A stretch of DNA of 64,000 nt from Isoetes taiwanensis (GCA_021234155.1 JAJEKV010000155.1:1170995-1234994); one strand, 5' to 3'; shown: positions 34,829 through 46,767, counted from the stretch's first letter. The notes: generated by a model from the letters alone, not told the origin. Numbers and translations: made by a program.

Positions 34829-35345
34829 GGCAAACCCTAGTTGGATGGCGCAGCTCATAGGCTAGGTTTTGGCGCCGATTCAGTCTGAGATATCTCCCTC
34901 CTCGGGTGTCCATTTCCTGCGATTCTTGGTGCGTTGGAAAGCCTGTGCAGCGAGCTGGCATCAGGTGGTTTTCTTGTTGCTTCAGTCTCGGAATTGGGAT
35001 CCTCCATTTCGGCCTCCATGGTCGTCTCTGCCGGTATGCATTCTTGCTCGCAATTTTCTGCCTCTTTGGCCTCTCCAATGCTACCTCCTAATTCTCGTCT
35101 CAATCACTTGCATATGCCCCTGCCTCAATGGATTCGCAATTCCCTCCTCTCTCTATGGCATGTACCTCTTCTGCTTCTGCCTCTCTTCTCCTCCCTCCAC
35201 CTCTACCCCAACTCCTTCGTCTCTTGCCCCCCCATCCTCTTCAGGCCTCTTACCGTCTCCTACTCTTCCATATGCCCCCTGATCTGCCTCTAACACTGTT
35301 GCTCGAGTCTCACAAACGTGCTTCAGTGATTGGATTAAGCGAGAC

Positions 35346-36055
35346 ATGACATCTGGTGTGCGTTCTGCTTGTGTTGCTGCGGCGGTGTCCCTTATGATGG
35401 CGAATAACAAAAGAGAGGTGTCTGAATATATAAAAGAGCTGCAGGGTCTTGAAGATCGAATGGATGTTCAACTGCCTCCTGATAACGTGTTCTATGAAGC
35501 AGAGGTGTGTTCTAGTGCCTTCACTCAGGCTGGTGTCTCGCTTGTGGAGATAGATCATAGTGTCCACTTGCAAAGTCTGCACAATCTAATGTCCCATGCG
35601 GTGGTATGTCATTTCACTGGTCAGTTCCTTGATCTCAAGAGGATGGGATTTTGGTTCAAACAACGTCTGCAAAAGTTGGGATTGCCTCCGCATGAGTCCC
35701 TGAAAGTTTTGGATAGGCAAAACAATTATTTCTTAGTGATGTTCGGGTCGTCTATTGCCGTTGATAAACTAGTGGAACGTGGAGTGGATCCTTTGTGGGG
35801 GCATTATCTCAGGTATACACCCCTGGATTTCTTCCTAATAAGTCTGGTGCACGTCGTATGCACTGCTCGTTTGCATTGGAGGACTTTCCAATTGAGTTGC
35901 AGGTTCCGAACTTCTTGGTCTCCATTGCCAATGGATTAGGGTTGCATCTTGCTCATTCGATTGTCAATGGTTCTCGTATTTGTGTTTCCCTTCCTGCTGG
36001 GGCTTCCCTCCCCAAGTCAGTGGTTGTTAAAAGTGGTCCACTCTTTTTTAAATAG
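35346..36055 (+). pseudogene. LINE ORF1, DUF4283-like RNA-binding domain
   Basis: Two overlapping frames (35346-35939 and 35795-36055) together give a DUF4283 pattern. GQFLDLKRMGFWFKQRLQKLG is followed by the Phe-rich NNYFLVMFGSSIAVDKLVER, then (after a frameshift near 35810) TPGFLPN..., FALEDFPIELQVPNFLVSIA and NGLGLHLAH. This is the N-terminal domain of Gag-like proteins in plant LINEs; it coats element RNA. A zinc knuckle is not seen. Confidence 0.6.
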
Positions 36056-36439
36056 AAATTATCTTTGCCTTGACCTAGAGCTTGCCAATATGTTTCGATG
36101 TTGAGGCCTTCTGCGCTTATCGTGTGCATGAGACCCTCCACCAGATCCCTCCTCCACGCTTCTCTCTCCCCACTTCTACTTCCCATCTTTGCCATCCCTA
36201 CTCCAAAGCAGCTCCACTTTTTGTCCTTGCCATCACCCCTTCTTCGTCTTCTACCCTAGACATTGGCACACTCCCATGACCCATAATTGTGAAAAAAGCA
36301 TTTCGAAGGAAGAATAGCTTTGCATCCGCGACCCTTACGCATCTGCTTCTCTTCACTGTTGAACCAATACTCCTCACCCACTTTGTTCTTCTGGCGTCCA
36401 ATAGCATCGCGACCCATTGGGCTGATCAAGTGGATAATG

Positions 36440-37380
36440 AGTCTCATATACGAGGTGATATGGACTTAGAACATCCTCCACATCCACCGATCAATGAAGT
36501 TAATCTCCCGGAATGTGCGGGGTTGCCTCCTCCCCTATTAAAGGACGGGTTGTCCCCGCCCTGGCTAGGTGGGACTCGATTTCATTTGTTTGCAAGAGCA
36601 TAAATGCAAGAAAGAGGATGCCCACAAAGTTCTACCGGATAATCAATAGGCGGTACAATGTTCTTATGGCGTATGATTTCGGCAAAAGGTGGTGTCCTTA
36701 CGACATGGAGGAGGACTATTACGGTGTCATTTATTTTCGGGTTGTGATTTGGCCAGTGGATCATAATCAAGTGGTTTATTAAGGGGCAAGAATGGGGCCT
36801 GGTTAATGTATATGCGCATAATCGACCACGTCAGAGAGGCGCATTATGGGCTTCTTTGCGTTCCAAATTACTGAGGTTAGGCTCCCCTGTTGCATGGATC
36901 ATAGTGGGTGATTTTAAGATGGTCGAGCTTGAGCAAGACAGATGTGGTAGAGATATAGAGATAATGCAGGGCTTTGAACGGGAGCAATGGCACTACTTAA
37001 TGCAAGGTTGTGATTTCAGAGAAGTTGAGGGTCCCTCAAGTTTTACTTGATGTAATGGCTGGTTGGGTGGTGGTAGAGCATATGCAAGACATGATAGAGG
37101 CTACTATAATGCTTTGGTAGAAACCCTGTTGCCTGCTTTTCATCGTGAGAACCTGTTGAATACAGCGATTTCTGACCATAATCCACAGTATTTCTCTTGC
37201 TCTCATACGGTGGTGCATGCTGCATCTAAGACATATTTCAAGCTCAATACATTTTTCTTGAAGGATGAGGAATTTTTGGCAGGTTGTAGACAGGCGTGGT
37301 TCGCTTCTTTCTCTCGGCACAGGGGCATGTCAGATATTGTTGATGCTCTCGCTGCTGTGAAGTCTTTTGCTAAAGGTTGA
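36440..37380 (+). pseudogene. LINE apurinic endonuclease domain
   Basis: The start region reads EVNLPECAGLPPP near 36500, then frames shift. Clear signatures are WGLVNVYAHNRPRQRGALWA, WIIVGDFKMVELEQDRCGR (36856-37050, matching the GDFNxV...D core with Asn changed to Lys) and AISDHNPQYF (37063-37380, the SDHxP motif). It would nick target DNA for primed reverse transcription. Frameshifts and the N-to-K change predict loss of function. Confidence 0.7.
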
Positions 37381-37619
37381 GGTCGTGAACAGGCTTCTGC
37401 TAACCGGAGCCTTCTGCTGGCTCTTTATCAACAACTTGAGGCATGCAGGTCTGTTGCCCCATCAGATGGTCATGTGGAGAGGCAAATTTTGTGTAGCATT
37501 CGGCAGATGGAATCAGAACAGGTGCAATTTGCTCGCATTAAAGCTGGGTTGCAATGGTTTAAGGAGGGAGACTGATGTACATGTTTTTTCTTCAGAGCTG
37601 CCAAAACAAGAAAGCTAGC

Positions 37620-37950
37620 TGCATCTCTTCAGTCTTTGCAGATTCAGGATGGTCTTGTTATTTCAGATCCAGCTGACTTAGAGGCTTTTTGCACAATTTC
37701 AAACTTAGACGTCTTCCCTTTCAGTCAGATTTTCAAGCAGCTTTGCTTGCTAAGGTTCATCCTATAGTCATCAATGAGCAAAGGGCCACTTTAGAGGATG
37801 AGATCAGCCAAAATGATTTAGCTGAGGCCACATTTTCTCTCAAGAGGAGCAAGTGTCCGGGTCTTCATGGTATTCCGGTGGAATTTTTCCAAGAGTATTG
37901 GGATTGGCTTGGTGCAGATGTGTATGATGCTTTCAGGGATGACACAGAGC
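37620..37950 (+). pseudogene. LINE reverse transcriptase N-terminal fragment
   Basis: The frame at 37689 reads EDEISQNDLAEATFSLKRSKCPGLHGIPVEFFQEYWDWLG. It matches the RT0/RT1 region (KxPGxDGxPxEFY...FW) with Asp changed to His. Sequence after DVYDAFRDD is unrelated. Confidence 0.7.
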
Positions 37951-38179
37951 AGGTTGTGATGATCACCATCCTGATCTTTTCTACCGCAGAAAGACGACAC
38001 AGAGAGCAATTTATGCACAAAAGAATATAAAAACAGCTGGGCTCAGGGATCGCTATGGCAATCAATATATGTGAAACAAATAATTTATTAAAATGATTTG
38101 TATATATGTTATCAAATACCAACGCTTCGGCTTAGAGCGATCGCAATGGCGATTTGTTAGAAGCTGGAGCCATACTTTA

Positions 38180-38467
38180 TTACAAATTCATCCTAAATAA
38201 TTTATGGATATTCTCTAACAAATATTGGATTTCCCTCGGAATCAGTGAGTACTTTAACATCCGCCATGTCCATCTGACATTAGTATCCATGTCAGTCCAA
38301 TCGAATATCTCCTTATCGTTCTCATCATCATAATCTACCAAGGCCATATTAGTATTTCTCATAGCCTCACGCATGGATAGGTTCAATACTCCGTACGTTT
38401 TATATGCAGTACATATTATTCGTATGATACAGCATAAATTTGCCATAATAAGTAAAAAGTATGGCAA
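38180..38467 (-). CDS. Unidentified 95-residue ORF
   Basis: The protein-like sequence contains an acidic segment (VDYDDENDKEIFDWTDMDTN) followed by VRWTWRMLKYSLIPREIQYL. No family is recognised. It could be the end of a decayed transposase or a chance frame. It lies between the LINE remnant and an A/T- and CGCG-rich stretch (38470-38690). Confidence 0.2.
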   Translation of the reverse strand: MPYFLLIMANLCCIIRIICTAYKTYGVLNLSMREAMRNTNMALVDYDDENDKEIFDWTDMDTNVRWTWRMLKYSLIPREIQYLLENIHKLFRMNL

Positions 38468-38676
38468 AAAACAATTCTAGCGTCAAAAGATTTTCGCGTA
38501 CGCGAAAAGAACTAAAAGCGGCGTATCGCGTTTTTTTTTTTTCGCGTCGCATAAAGCAGTGAAAAAACCAGCGTGTCTCTTGAGAGGGGATAAATCGTGT
38601 ACCCGCGTACGGGATTTTTTTTATTTTTATTTTTGCGTACACATTTAAAATTTGAATTTCGCATACGCAGAAAAAA

Positions 38677-39229
38677 AAAAAAAACTAGCAAAAAGCACAC
38701 CAGAAGGCTTTAGCAAGGTAAAACATGTGTCGTTGGTAATGTTAAGGAATAGCAAGGTTTTGAGTGTGATCTATAAATTTGGAATTTTTTATTTGTAAGT
38801 GACCTTCAACTCACTTTTAGGTTTGAGCTTTATATCATACAAGAAAATGATACGTTGATATATTCGATTGTGATTACTATAGCCATGTTTTTCATCCTTG
38901 TTCGAACTCATAGTTGTTTGGTACGAGGATCCATTAAAAGTTTTTAGGCCATTCTCTACCAAATTTTCATATACACATCTTATATAGTATAGGGCACAAG
39001 GGACAATAATGTATTCTATTCTATTCTATATAGTTATAGATTCTTTAATGATTTAACATGCTAGAGGCCATAGAAAATGAAAATTTACTAGAAAATAAAT
39101 GCTAGATACCTAAATTTAGCATTCAAATAATTTATGCTAGAAAAAAAAACTTGCTATTCCTTAACATTACCAACGACACATGTTTTACCTTGCTAAAGCC
39201 TTCTGGTGTGCTTTTTGCTAGTTTTTTTT
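38677..39229. mobile_element. 553-bp element with 80-bp terminal inverted repeats
   Basis: Arms 38677-38756 and 39150-39229 are essentially perfect inverses, starting AAAAAAACTAGCAAAAAGCA and including CACACCAGAAGGCTTTAGCA. The interior is AT-rich and non-coding. The 19-bp sequence ATGCTAGATACCTAAATTT occurs inside it (39099) and again immediately outside its right end (39232). No standard target duplication is seen. Confidence 0.85.
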
Positions 39230-39345
39230 CAATGCTAGATACCTAAATTTGATATCTGTTGCAACTACCTTTCCAGGAGTTAGTGAAGCAATTGGGGAGC
39301 AAATACCTGCCATTCCAAAACCCAGTTCCAGAATAGTTTTTGTTT
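39224..39345 (-). pseudogene. Class I SAM-dependent methyltransferase fragment
   Basis: The minus strand reads METKTILELGFGMAGICSPI then GKVVATDIKFRYLALKKN. This is the classic motif I (LELGxGxxG) and motif II (VVATDI) of a Rossmann-type methyltransferase, possibly of the family-16/lysine methyltransferase kind. Only about 40 residues remain, bounded by one inverted-repeat element on each side. It is probably a captured or stranded exon. Confidence 0.5.
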
Positions 39346-39835
39346 CCATTAACACACAACTACCATTAACATTATTAACATAAACCATTGCATTTGACAC
39401 ATTTAAATTAAAATCCCCCTTAAACCCCCTTTGGTTTGGGTGCATATTCACACAGGGGGTTACTCCGGGCAACGAGAGCTATCGGATGGGCATATTTGCC
39501 CTTTATTCCAAGATGTGGACCGTACATAACGATCCTCGTTTGTGGGGTATGCATGTACAAGTTTTTGTATACTGTATATTAAAGTTTGCAAAATACTATA
39601 AGGTTTGAGAGAATGTACTTAATGGTGTTAATTTTGTACATATATTGTAAATTTTTTTGGGCTCTCGCTGCCCTACGTAACCCCCTGTGTGAATATGCAC
39701 CCAAATCAAAGGGGGTTTAAGGGGGATTTTAATTTAAATGTGTCAAATGCAATGGTTTATGTTAATAATGTTAATGGTAGTTGTGTGTTAATGGTTTGTG
39801 TTAACTAAAAAAAAATTTGGCCCCTTCGGGGCCTT
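39346..39835. mobile_element. Inverted-repeat (MITE-like) element, 135-bp arms
   Basis: Arms 39346-39480 and 39661-39794 are near-perfect inverses containing CCATTAACATTATTAACATA, CCCCCTTTGGTTTGGGTGCA and ACAGGGGGTTAC. To the right, AAATTTGGCCCCTTCGGGGCC (39814-39834) corresponds to the end present in the 25.4-kb copy, so the left end here has lost about 40 bp. It is non-coding. Confidence 0.8.
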
Positions 39836-40814
39836 AAGGATGGTGTAGGGGTGCATGTAATATTGTGCATGGTGTTTCCTTAGTGCATGTAATATTGTGC
39901 ATATAATATCTGTGCATGGAGATTCCTTAGTGCATATAAATCATAATAGAAAATGGTAGTAGAGCTAAAAACAAGCCATTACATTCGAAGTCCTAATATT
40001 AAGTGTGACATAATACCATGATAGATAATAGACAAAACGTAACACATTTTAAAAACAGAAAACATTAGTTCAAGACCAAATCTGAAAAGAACAAGTACAG
40101 CAACAAAACTAGAATTTAGAAACATGCTAACAATGACAAAGGCGACCATCATAGAAATTTTTGTTTTTACGTAAATTTTTGCCTATAAAATGAACCACTT
40201 TCGGGAAGTCAAATCATAATAATTGATACCTACCTTCTTCAAGCTACATATTCCATATCTTTGGATACAATTGGTTACCCAAGACAATATGTACTAAGGA
40301 TACAGCTTGAAAACAAAGCATCTTCATGGCTTTGATGGCCGCACATAAGCTTGTACTTCCCACAAAAATGCTTGAGTCTCTTCACGACATAAATATAGTT
40401 ATTCACTTCTTAGAGAAGGTGAGTTGTAGAAGCCACCATTTTAAATACAGTTCTAACATTCTATACAAATTTGCCATTTAGACATAATCAGTCATACTCA
40501 TTTGCTCTCCTAGCCATTTCGGAACTTGTATTGTAACCCATGAACTAGAACCAGCAACCTCCTTGCATGAATTGGAAGCTTTGGTGCCGAAATGAGGGGC
40601 TCACGAGCCTTAACCCCCATTGTTCGGCCCGTTGATCAAGCAACTTAAGAACCTGTTAGCCATCAATACAATCAAATTATATCATATACGATGGATCAAA
40701 GATTAACAATGCCTGCAGATCCCTGACAACACCAACATAATCCTGAAGAGCATTGTTAAAGTAAATCTGTAGCTTCAGACAGACTCTGAATCTAAAACGT
40801 GATTACTCTACGCA
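39836..40814. other. Non-coding stretch with short GTGCATGTAATATTGTGCAT repeats
   Basis: A small tandem duplication (GTGCATGTAATATTGTGCAT with TTCCTTAGTGCAT) lies at 39850-39935. The remainder may contain heavily broken minus-strand coding scraps, without support. Confidence 0.4.
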
Positions 40815-40979
40815 ATGGCTTCATGGACCACGGTTAAAGAAAGAAAAATCACCATGAGGCGGAAAAGGGGGCGTTTAAGCTTCGCCTTTGGATGTGGGGA
40901 AGTTCCCATAAAAGCGTGGCGGACTTGTTCCTTCCTCTTTAAAGATTCGAGAGAAGTAAAAGAAGTCAGATTTGCCTCG

Positions 40980-41892
40980 AGTTTACGTTGCTTTAAGCCT
41001 TAGTCCATCCTCAAAGCGCAAGAAATTAGACATGAGCATTTGTGTGCACTCTTTATATGCACATGCCAATTGAAAATATACACCCTTTTTTTTGAAAACT
41101 CCGGCAAAAGCAAGTGCGATGTATTCAAGCTTTGAGTCCACAAGTAACATCAAGCCCGAATCAACAACAATGGCACGCCCTCTTTTACGTGCTTTCGGAG
41201 TGCCTCAGCGGCTGACTAAGCTTGCAACATATATTCGGAACAGAGCTTTATTACTTTCGAGTGTTTCCAAAGTTACGATTACTATACTCTTGAGGAGTCT
41301 AGATTTGAAGAATCTAGATTTTGTGCCTTAAATATTTTGATTAAGAACAAAGCGAGAAAGGCTCTTACTTGGCTTATGGCGGGTAGAATCCAGATTTTTC
41401 TTTAGGCCCATTAATGCAAACATCAAAGAAGATCATATCGTAGATCGTGATAGATTAACCGGATCTAAAAATTACGTTTCACAAGGATGCACATACCCAA
41501 GAATTTCATTGGCTTTAACAAAAGTTACTGCATTTGCTTACCCGCGTCACGGACATTCTTTCCCATCCCAACCTCCTGGGCACCTGCGACCCATCACCCG
41601 TGAAGAGGTCATCCTTTGGTGAAGCATGAGATTGCACCTCTACATTTGCAACGCCCATGCTCCGCACATCGAAGCTCCGATTACAGAAAACCGCTCTTTG
41701 GATCCTTTTGGAAGCAACTGCATTTTTGTACCTTCGAAATGTTGGCAAGAAGGCAATGAGCTTGGCTGAACCAGAAGGCTGCTTCACTTCTTCTAAAGTA
41801 ACGGAAGAAGGCAGGGATTTTACTTTAAAAGGACAGACCCTAATCAACACAACCCTAAAGTACAGGTTCTCGACCCCTGCAGTGCATGCCAT
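40980..41892 (-). pseudogene. Unidentified minus-strand gene fragment, possibly spliced
   Basis: A minus-strand frame at 41892-41515 starts MACTAGVENLYFRVVLIRVC and is basic and Ser-rich, resembling an organelle-targeting N-terminus. It crosses a good donor GACGCGG/GTAAGC near 41534. Further down, protein-like pieces occur: EALRKHVKEGVPLLLIRA near 41190, overlapping DSKLEYIALAFAGVFKKKG in another frame near 41130. The frames are incompatible without frameshifts. No family is recognised, so no function is proposed. Confidence 0.25.
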
Positions 41893-41896
41893 TGGT

Positions 41897-41915
41897 TTTT
41901 TTTATTTATTTATAT

Positions 41916-41962
<47 letters not shown>

Positions 41963-41964
41963 TT
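41897..41964 (+). repeat. (TTTA)n microsatellite
   Basis: About 16 copies of TTTA/ATTT with one interruption near 41912. Confidence 0.95.
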
Positions 41965-42591
41965 TGTGGAGGGTAGGGGGTAAACCACTGGTGATATAAA
42001 ATTTAGATAATAAAATGCGGAGTGCACTCTAGATATACTAATTAGTATGTCTCATGCAATACGCCCATGAAATCATATGAAAACCATGCCAAAACGCGTA
42101 TAAAATCACAAAAAAAACCCCTGTTATAATGCTAGATATTGGTTTTGTAGAGCTTGTTTGAACGATCATTTAAGAATTATATAATAGCGTTAGCAATGGT
42201 TCTAATTCATTACTTAAAATGCTTTTAAACCCCGTACCCATACACCTGGCAAGAACTAAGATTAGCAGTTTTGATAATTGGATGAACCTTTGCAACAGAA
42301 AAAGCAGATATTGCAACCCTTGCAAGAGTCTGTGGAGCTTCCAATGCTCATATTATTTCCCGTTGTTTTGGTGCTTGAGAGGCAATGGTACAAAGTGGTG
42401 CAATAAGTCTAGTGGCGAAAGCTCTCATGGGCCTTGCAGTTAATCATTCAATCCGTCAAAACTTCAAGGACTGTAAATAGCATAGGCACCCATTTTCATA
42501 CGTTTCAAAAGTTGAAAGACATAAGCACGAAAGCATTCCCACTGCATGGAAATATGCTACACACGGGTAGAGTATACATGTTGGGAGACAT

Positions 42592-42912
42592 GGGTAAAAG
42601 CATGTTAGGGTGTCCCTTAAAAAGTATTATTTAGTGACAAAAAAAGTACCTAAAAAGGTACCCAGGACTGGGTACTGGGTACCCGTGTAATATCTCAATA
42701 AAAGTTACATTTTAGAACTTTTATATATATTTTGGTCTCCGATAGCATTATCTTTATCTTAACTTTGAATATTAATGCGTCCTTGACTTTTATTTTGGAC
42801 CTTCGTACTAGTTTTAATGAAAAGAAAAATGAGAAAGTACCCAGTTCTGAAGTACCTAGTGTATGTACTTTTGCAGGTTCCAAAAGTGGTACACCCTAAC
42901 ATGCTTTTACCC
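42592..42912. mobile_element. 321-bp MITE-like element, ~24-bp TIRs
   Basis: The ends GGGTAAAAGCATGTTAGGGT and ACCCTAACATGCTTTTACCC are perfect inverses and are flanked by ACAT on both sides (42588-42591, 42913-42916), a possible 4-bp target duplication. Internal GGTACCCAG/GGGTACC words add self-complementarity. No coding capacity. Confidence 0.75.
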
Positions 42913-42916
42913 ACAT

Positions 42917-45596
42917 GTTAATTTAGAGGCATTTATTGGTAAAGCCCCAGTTCAAAAATTGTTTGCCATATTAGAATCAACCAAAATAATTTTCGTCTAA
43001 GGAAATAAAGCATAATGAATCTGAGCTGCACAATCAGGAAACCATGATTTCAGACCATTTGCTATATACTTATGATGACTTCATCGGCATGCCTTATTTC
43101 TATATGCTCAAGGAATAGCATGTATAACAATTAAGATAATTAAAATCAAACATTAAAGGCTGGACCTGAAATGCCATTTGCAAAAGAAGATGCAAGTTCA
43201 CACATTGGCTACAATTAGAAAAAATGAATCAGGAATCAACAAAACAAAAAAGAAAAAACTAAATGTTCAATCTTACCTGATAAATTGCCCTCTTAAAATT
43301 GTCTGCAAAACATCCTTCAAGACCAGCCTCCAAGATTGCACAAACTTACTTTATTTTGTCTAGCTGCTGCAAATGCTGCATGTGAGATGCTGCATGTGTT
43401 CTGCCCAAAGGCCTGACACTCATTTCCTTTTACTCCATTATTGATACTGGGACTACACCTCTACTGTTATTAGCTTTTGTCCAGCCAAAGTGACAGTTGG
43501 ATATCTATAGAAGGTTATGTTCAGATGCCAATTTGTTGCTATGAATGAAGGAAACATATGAACCTGAAAGAAGTTGCGACATTTGGCAGCCTTAATTATC
43601 CTTCAACATGTATCATTGTGGATAGCAGATATCCGTCGAGAGATAAAAAGGAGATACTATGAAAGAATGCAACTACATGATTAGGTTCTATGAAAGGACA
43701 ACCCGGAAACAGGCAAATGAAGTATTGCAGACACTATTGGAGGTGCTTTTGTGAGAGGTATAGCAAAATACGGTTGGAAAAAAATTATCTTTCATCTAGA
43801 GGCCAAATAAATATATTTTTTAATCCACAAAGTATCTTAGATACTTTAGGAAGCTGACTCATCAACAATAAACGCCTCTTCTCAATTTTGCTAAGCCAGT
43901 TATATTTTTCACTGCAACACACATATTTGCCTGCAAAAATCTATGAACAAGAAAATATGAAAATGCTAAAACCATTGCTTGTAGAAATTCTGCTTACCTT
44001 TTTCGTTGCCACATCCCTGAGTTCTGCTAGTTTAAACATGTCGCTTGGAAAAAAAACAATAACAAATCAAAATTCTCTAAATTATCATGAATGCAGATGT
44101 TAAGAAGGCCAATGAATTTGCTAGGTTGGATGCTCTCCAACGATTTAAAATAACCATCCTCCTTAAATACACATGCCAACGCAATTTGCTGGCCCTCTCT
44201 ATATGCATGCTCTACATTTACATTTAAAATGAGCTTGAAAGTGGAATTTTACCAACACTCTTATGCTGCTTGCACACAAACAAATTGCATTGAACTTAAA
44301 TGCTCTAAGAAACAAACTTATCATGCTATGGAGAATTTCAGATCTCTGATTTGAATCTTGTAAACTCGAATGAACCTCCAAAGCAAGGCAAATAAAATGC
44401 AGTCGCATATTCATCAGAAGAAAAAGATGGCCCCAATAGCCGTCACTAGCTACCATTGCAGCAGACATCTTGAAATTTCATAGTCTCAGACCCGAACGTA
44501 TCTGGAAAATTTAATAATTGATGTCTCAAATATGCTTTGTAATCATGTACAGATCTAAAGTATCCTGTCATTGAAAAAACAATACAGCAAGCTGCTGTCA
44601 TTTGGAAAATTGCAGAACCATGTTTTGGATTATACCCTATTTATTAATAACAAAGTAGCTATTAACAGCATATTTTTGGGAATAGGAATATTTTTGGTTA
44701 ACAGCATATTAAACATGGTTTTTGGAAATAGAAAGTACATAAATTGCTTATTTCTACTGAAATAAGAATGACTGAAAATAAACTGCCTTTCTATGTTTTT
44801 TTCAGAGAAGTGATTTGGGCTCAATAATCGCAACAACGGTGGAGAAAATACATAAAATCTAGAATCAAATTAGGGTCAGAAGCACCTACTTGGAAATGCT
44901 CTTAGATTATGCCTTTCACAGAATTTCTCTTGACTATGAACCGTCCACCACAAGGAGTGCCGAAATCACTGCAACTCAAAGCAAGAAATGAAAATTTGCA
45001 GAAGCTTTGTAAAAGATAAGAAACTAGATCCGGCTGCTCAAAACCTCTGATTTACCTCCAAATTCGTCTTCAGAAGCAAATAGGCATCCTCTTTGACGAA
45101 ATGCTTTTGCTCTGCTGGCATTAAGTCCGATACCTACAAAAAGCATATATTCCCTGCTGCTTCTTTGCTTTGCTTGTCCATCCGCCATAGCCTAACGACA
45201 CGGACGCGTGAACAGATAAGTGAAAAAAAAAAAAAATCCACATGTGTCGGAACAGGTCCGGCATCCTATTAGATGGACCGACGCCTATAAGAAGATAAAT
45301 CTATAATATAGGAGGAGTTCTCTTGGAGACAACTTGAAACTCTTGCATGCAAATTAGGCTTGGCTATAGTTTCGGGGTGAAGTATTCAACGAGAGAGGAC
45401 GCACCGAAAGTCGACGGCTCTCAGTATCTATTTTCTGGGCTTTTCTATCTTTCTCCTCCATCGTTTTGGAAAAGATCACATCTAATGGCATAAAATAGTG
45501 CCATGTCATATTTTGCTGAGGTGGAGGTGCCACGTGGATAGGCTAGAATTGCAAGAAAGGTTGTAGACCCGGTAGGGCTGGCGTGCTAAAAGAGAG
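42917..45596. other. Long non-coding stretch
   Basis: 2.7 kb of AT-rich DNA with no gene, RNA or element end that I can support. A few short frames (60-90 codons) show no motif. Confidence 0.5.
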
Positions 45597-45598
45597 AG

Positions 45599-45660
<62 letters not shown>

Positions 45661-45661
45661 T
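45597..45661 (+). repeat. (GATA)n microsatellite
   Basis: A GAGAGAGAG run passes into about 14 GATA units. It lies at the 3' end of the adjacent minus-strand SINE and is probably its tail. Confidence 0.95.
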
Positions 45662-45854
45662 ATTTTAACGTCACGCCACTAGGCAGCATCCAACTGGACA
45701 TGTGACCACACACCACACTACATTGCTTGGTTGGGTCCTGCCCCCAACCACTTTACATTGCGTCTGTGGGTTTTGACATCCAACAGTTCAGAGTGCGATT
45801 CTGGGCGGTCTCGAACTCGAGACCTATAGTTGCTAGACCTAGTGTGTTACCACT

Positions 45855-45857
<3 letters not shown>
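45662..45857 (-). mobile_element. tRNA-derived SINE with a (TATC)n tail
   Basis: On the minus strand an A-box-like TAGTGGTAACACACTAGG (45855-45838) is followed by a B-box-like GAGTTCGAGACC (45818-45807) at tRNA-like spacing. About 150 bp of unrelated body follow, then the TATC repeat. Microsatellites flank both sides. This matches the plan of plant SINEs. Confidence 0.6.

Positions 45858-45902
<45 letters not shown>
45858..45902 (+). repeat. (GA)n microsatellite
   Basis: About 21 GA units between the SINE head and the 3' end of the next minus-strand LINE. It is probably the LINE tail, read as (TC)n on the LINE strand. Confidence 0.95.
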
Positions 45903-45905
<3 letters not shown>

Positions 45906-46735
45906 AATGAAATGTATTATGTCTGTGGAGGCCTCTCAGGCCTATAGATAAAAATTTACATATCTTGATAAAACAGTTGATGAGTCTCAGTTTCCTCATC
46001 TAACTCCTCACTCTCGCTCTCTTCTTCACTATCATCTAATAAAGTGTTTACAATATATACATTAGTCTCCCTGTATGCCAACATATCAATAATGAAAGAG
46101 CCTATTTTATCACCTGGAAGTGAGAAAAATGTTGTAAGATCATTTGCTTCAATTTCAAAACGATCTCGCATCAATTTGTATGCGGGGCATCTCAGCAGCA
46201 CATGTTCTTCATCTTCTACTTCACCACTTCCACAAACTTTACACTCTCTCATTTCTCTTGGAATTGTCCTACCCCATCGTCCAACTTCAATACCAAGGTG
46301 GTGTGAACTCAGACGTATTCTGCTAATCATGTGCCTTTTCTTAAATGATATATCTTCATGCAGATGTGCTGTCTGCCACATTTTTCTTTTGACCTTGCCA
46401 TATACCCATTGTCTAAGATCACCATCGTACAACATTGCATCTTCCCAATTAATATCCCACCTGTTTAGCCATATTTTTATGCTGCAGAACCAGCCTTTCT
46501 GCTCACTTACCTACATGGCACAGTATGGCATCCTATTAGGATTCATTCTTCTAACCTTTTTCAAATAACGAATGCATCTGAGTATTGCTTCTCCCTCAAG
46601 GGGCATTATTCCACACTCGGCTAGCATCATTTGGTATGGAGTCTGGATCTTCACTCCCAATTCTAAATGCAAAACTTGTTCATCCTTGAGGTATGTGCAA
46701 AACCCCCCAGGCTTAGCTGTTTCCTCTGTTTTAGC
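45903..46735 (-). mobile_element. 5'-truncated L1-like LINE (RT C-terminus), minus strand
   Basis: The minus strand encodes LELGVKIQTPYQMMLAECGI near 46650-46590. Then comes a 159-residue frame (46435-45956) with MISRIRLSSHHLGIEVGRWG, a zinc knuckle CKVCGSGEVEDEEHVLLRC and an acidic tail. This is the same family as the LINE at 8.4-9.56 kb. The 5' break near 46.7 kb abuts the start of a plus-strand LINE. Confidence 0.75.
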
Positions 46736-46767
46736 CGCCGGAATCCACCTGACAGTCCCGGCCCTCT

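Larger units (their letters stand above)
34829..37950 (+). mobile_element. L1-like LINE, 3'-truncated and decayed
   Basis: Plus-strand order: an ORF1 with a DUF4283-like domain (35.3-36.05 kb), an apurinic endonuclease (36.4-37.3 kb) and the first part of a reverse transcriptase (37.6-37.95 kb). Similarity ends within the RT. The remaining RT, zinc knuckle and tail are absent. Frames change repeatedly, so it is inactive. An ATG at 34829 (MANPSWMAQLIG) may mark the original ORF1 start. Confidence 0.8.

Noticed and set aside
34767-35103. Minus-strand basic ORFs (MERPKRQKIASKN..., MRRELGGSIGEAK...)
   Set aside because: Antisense to the 5' part of the plus-strand LINE, with no motifs.
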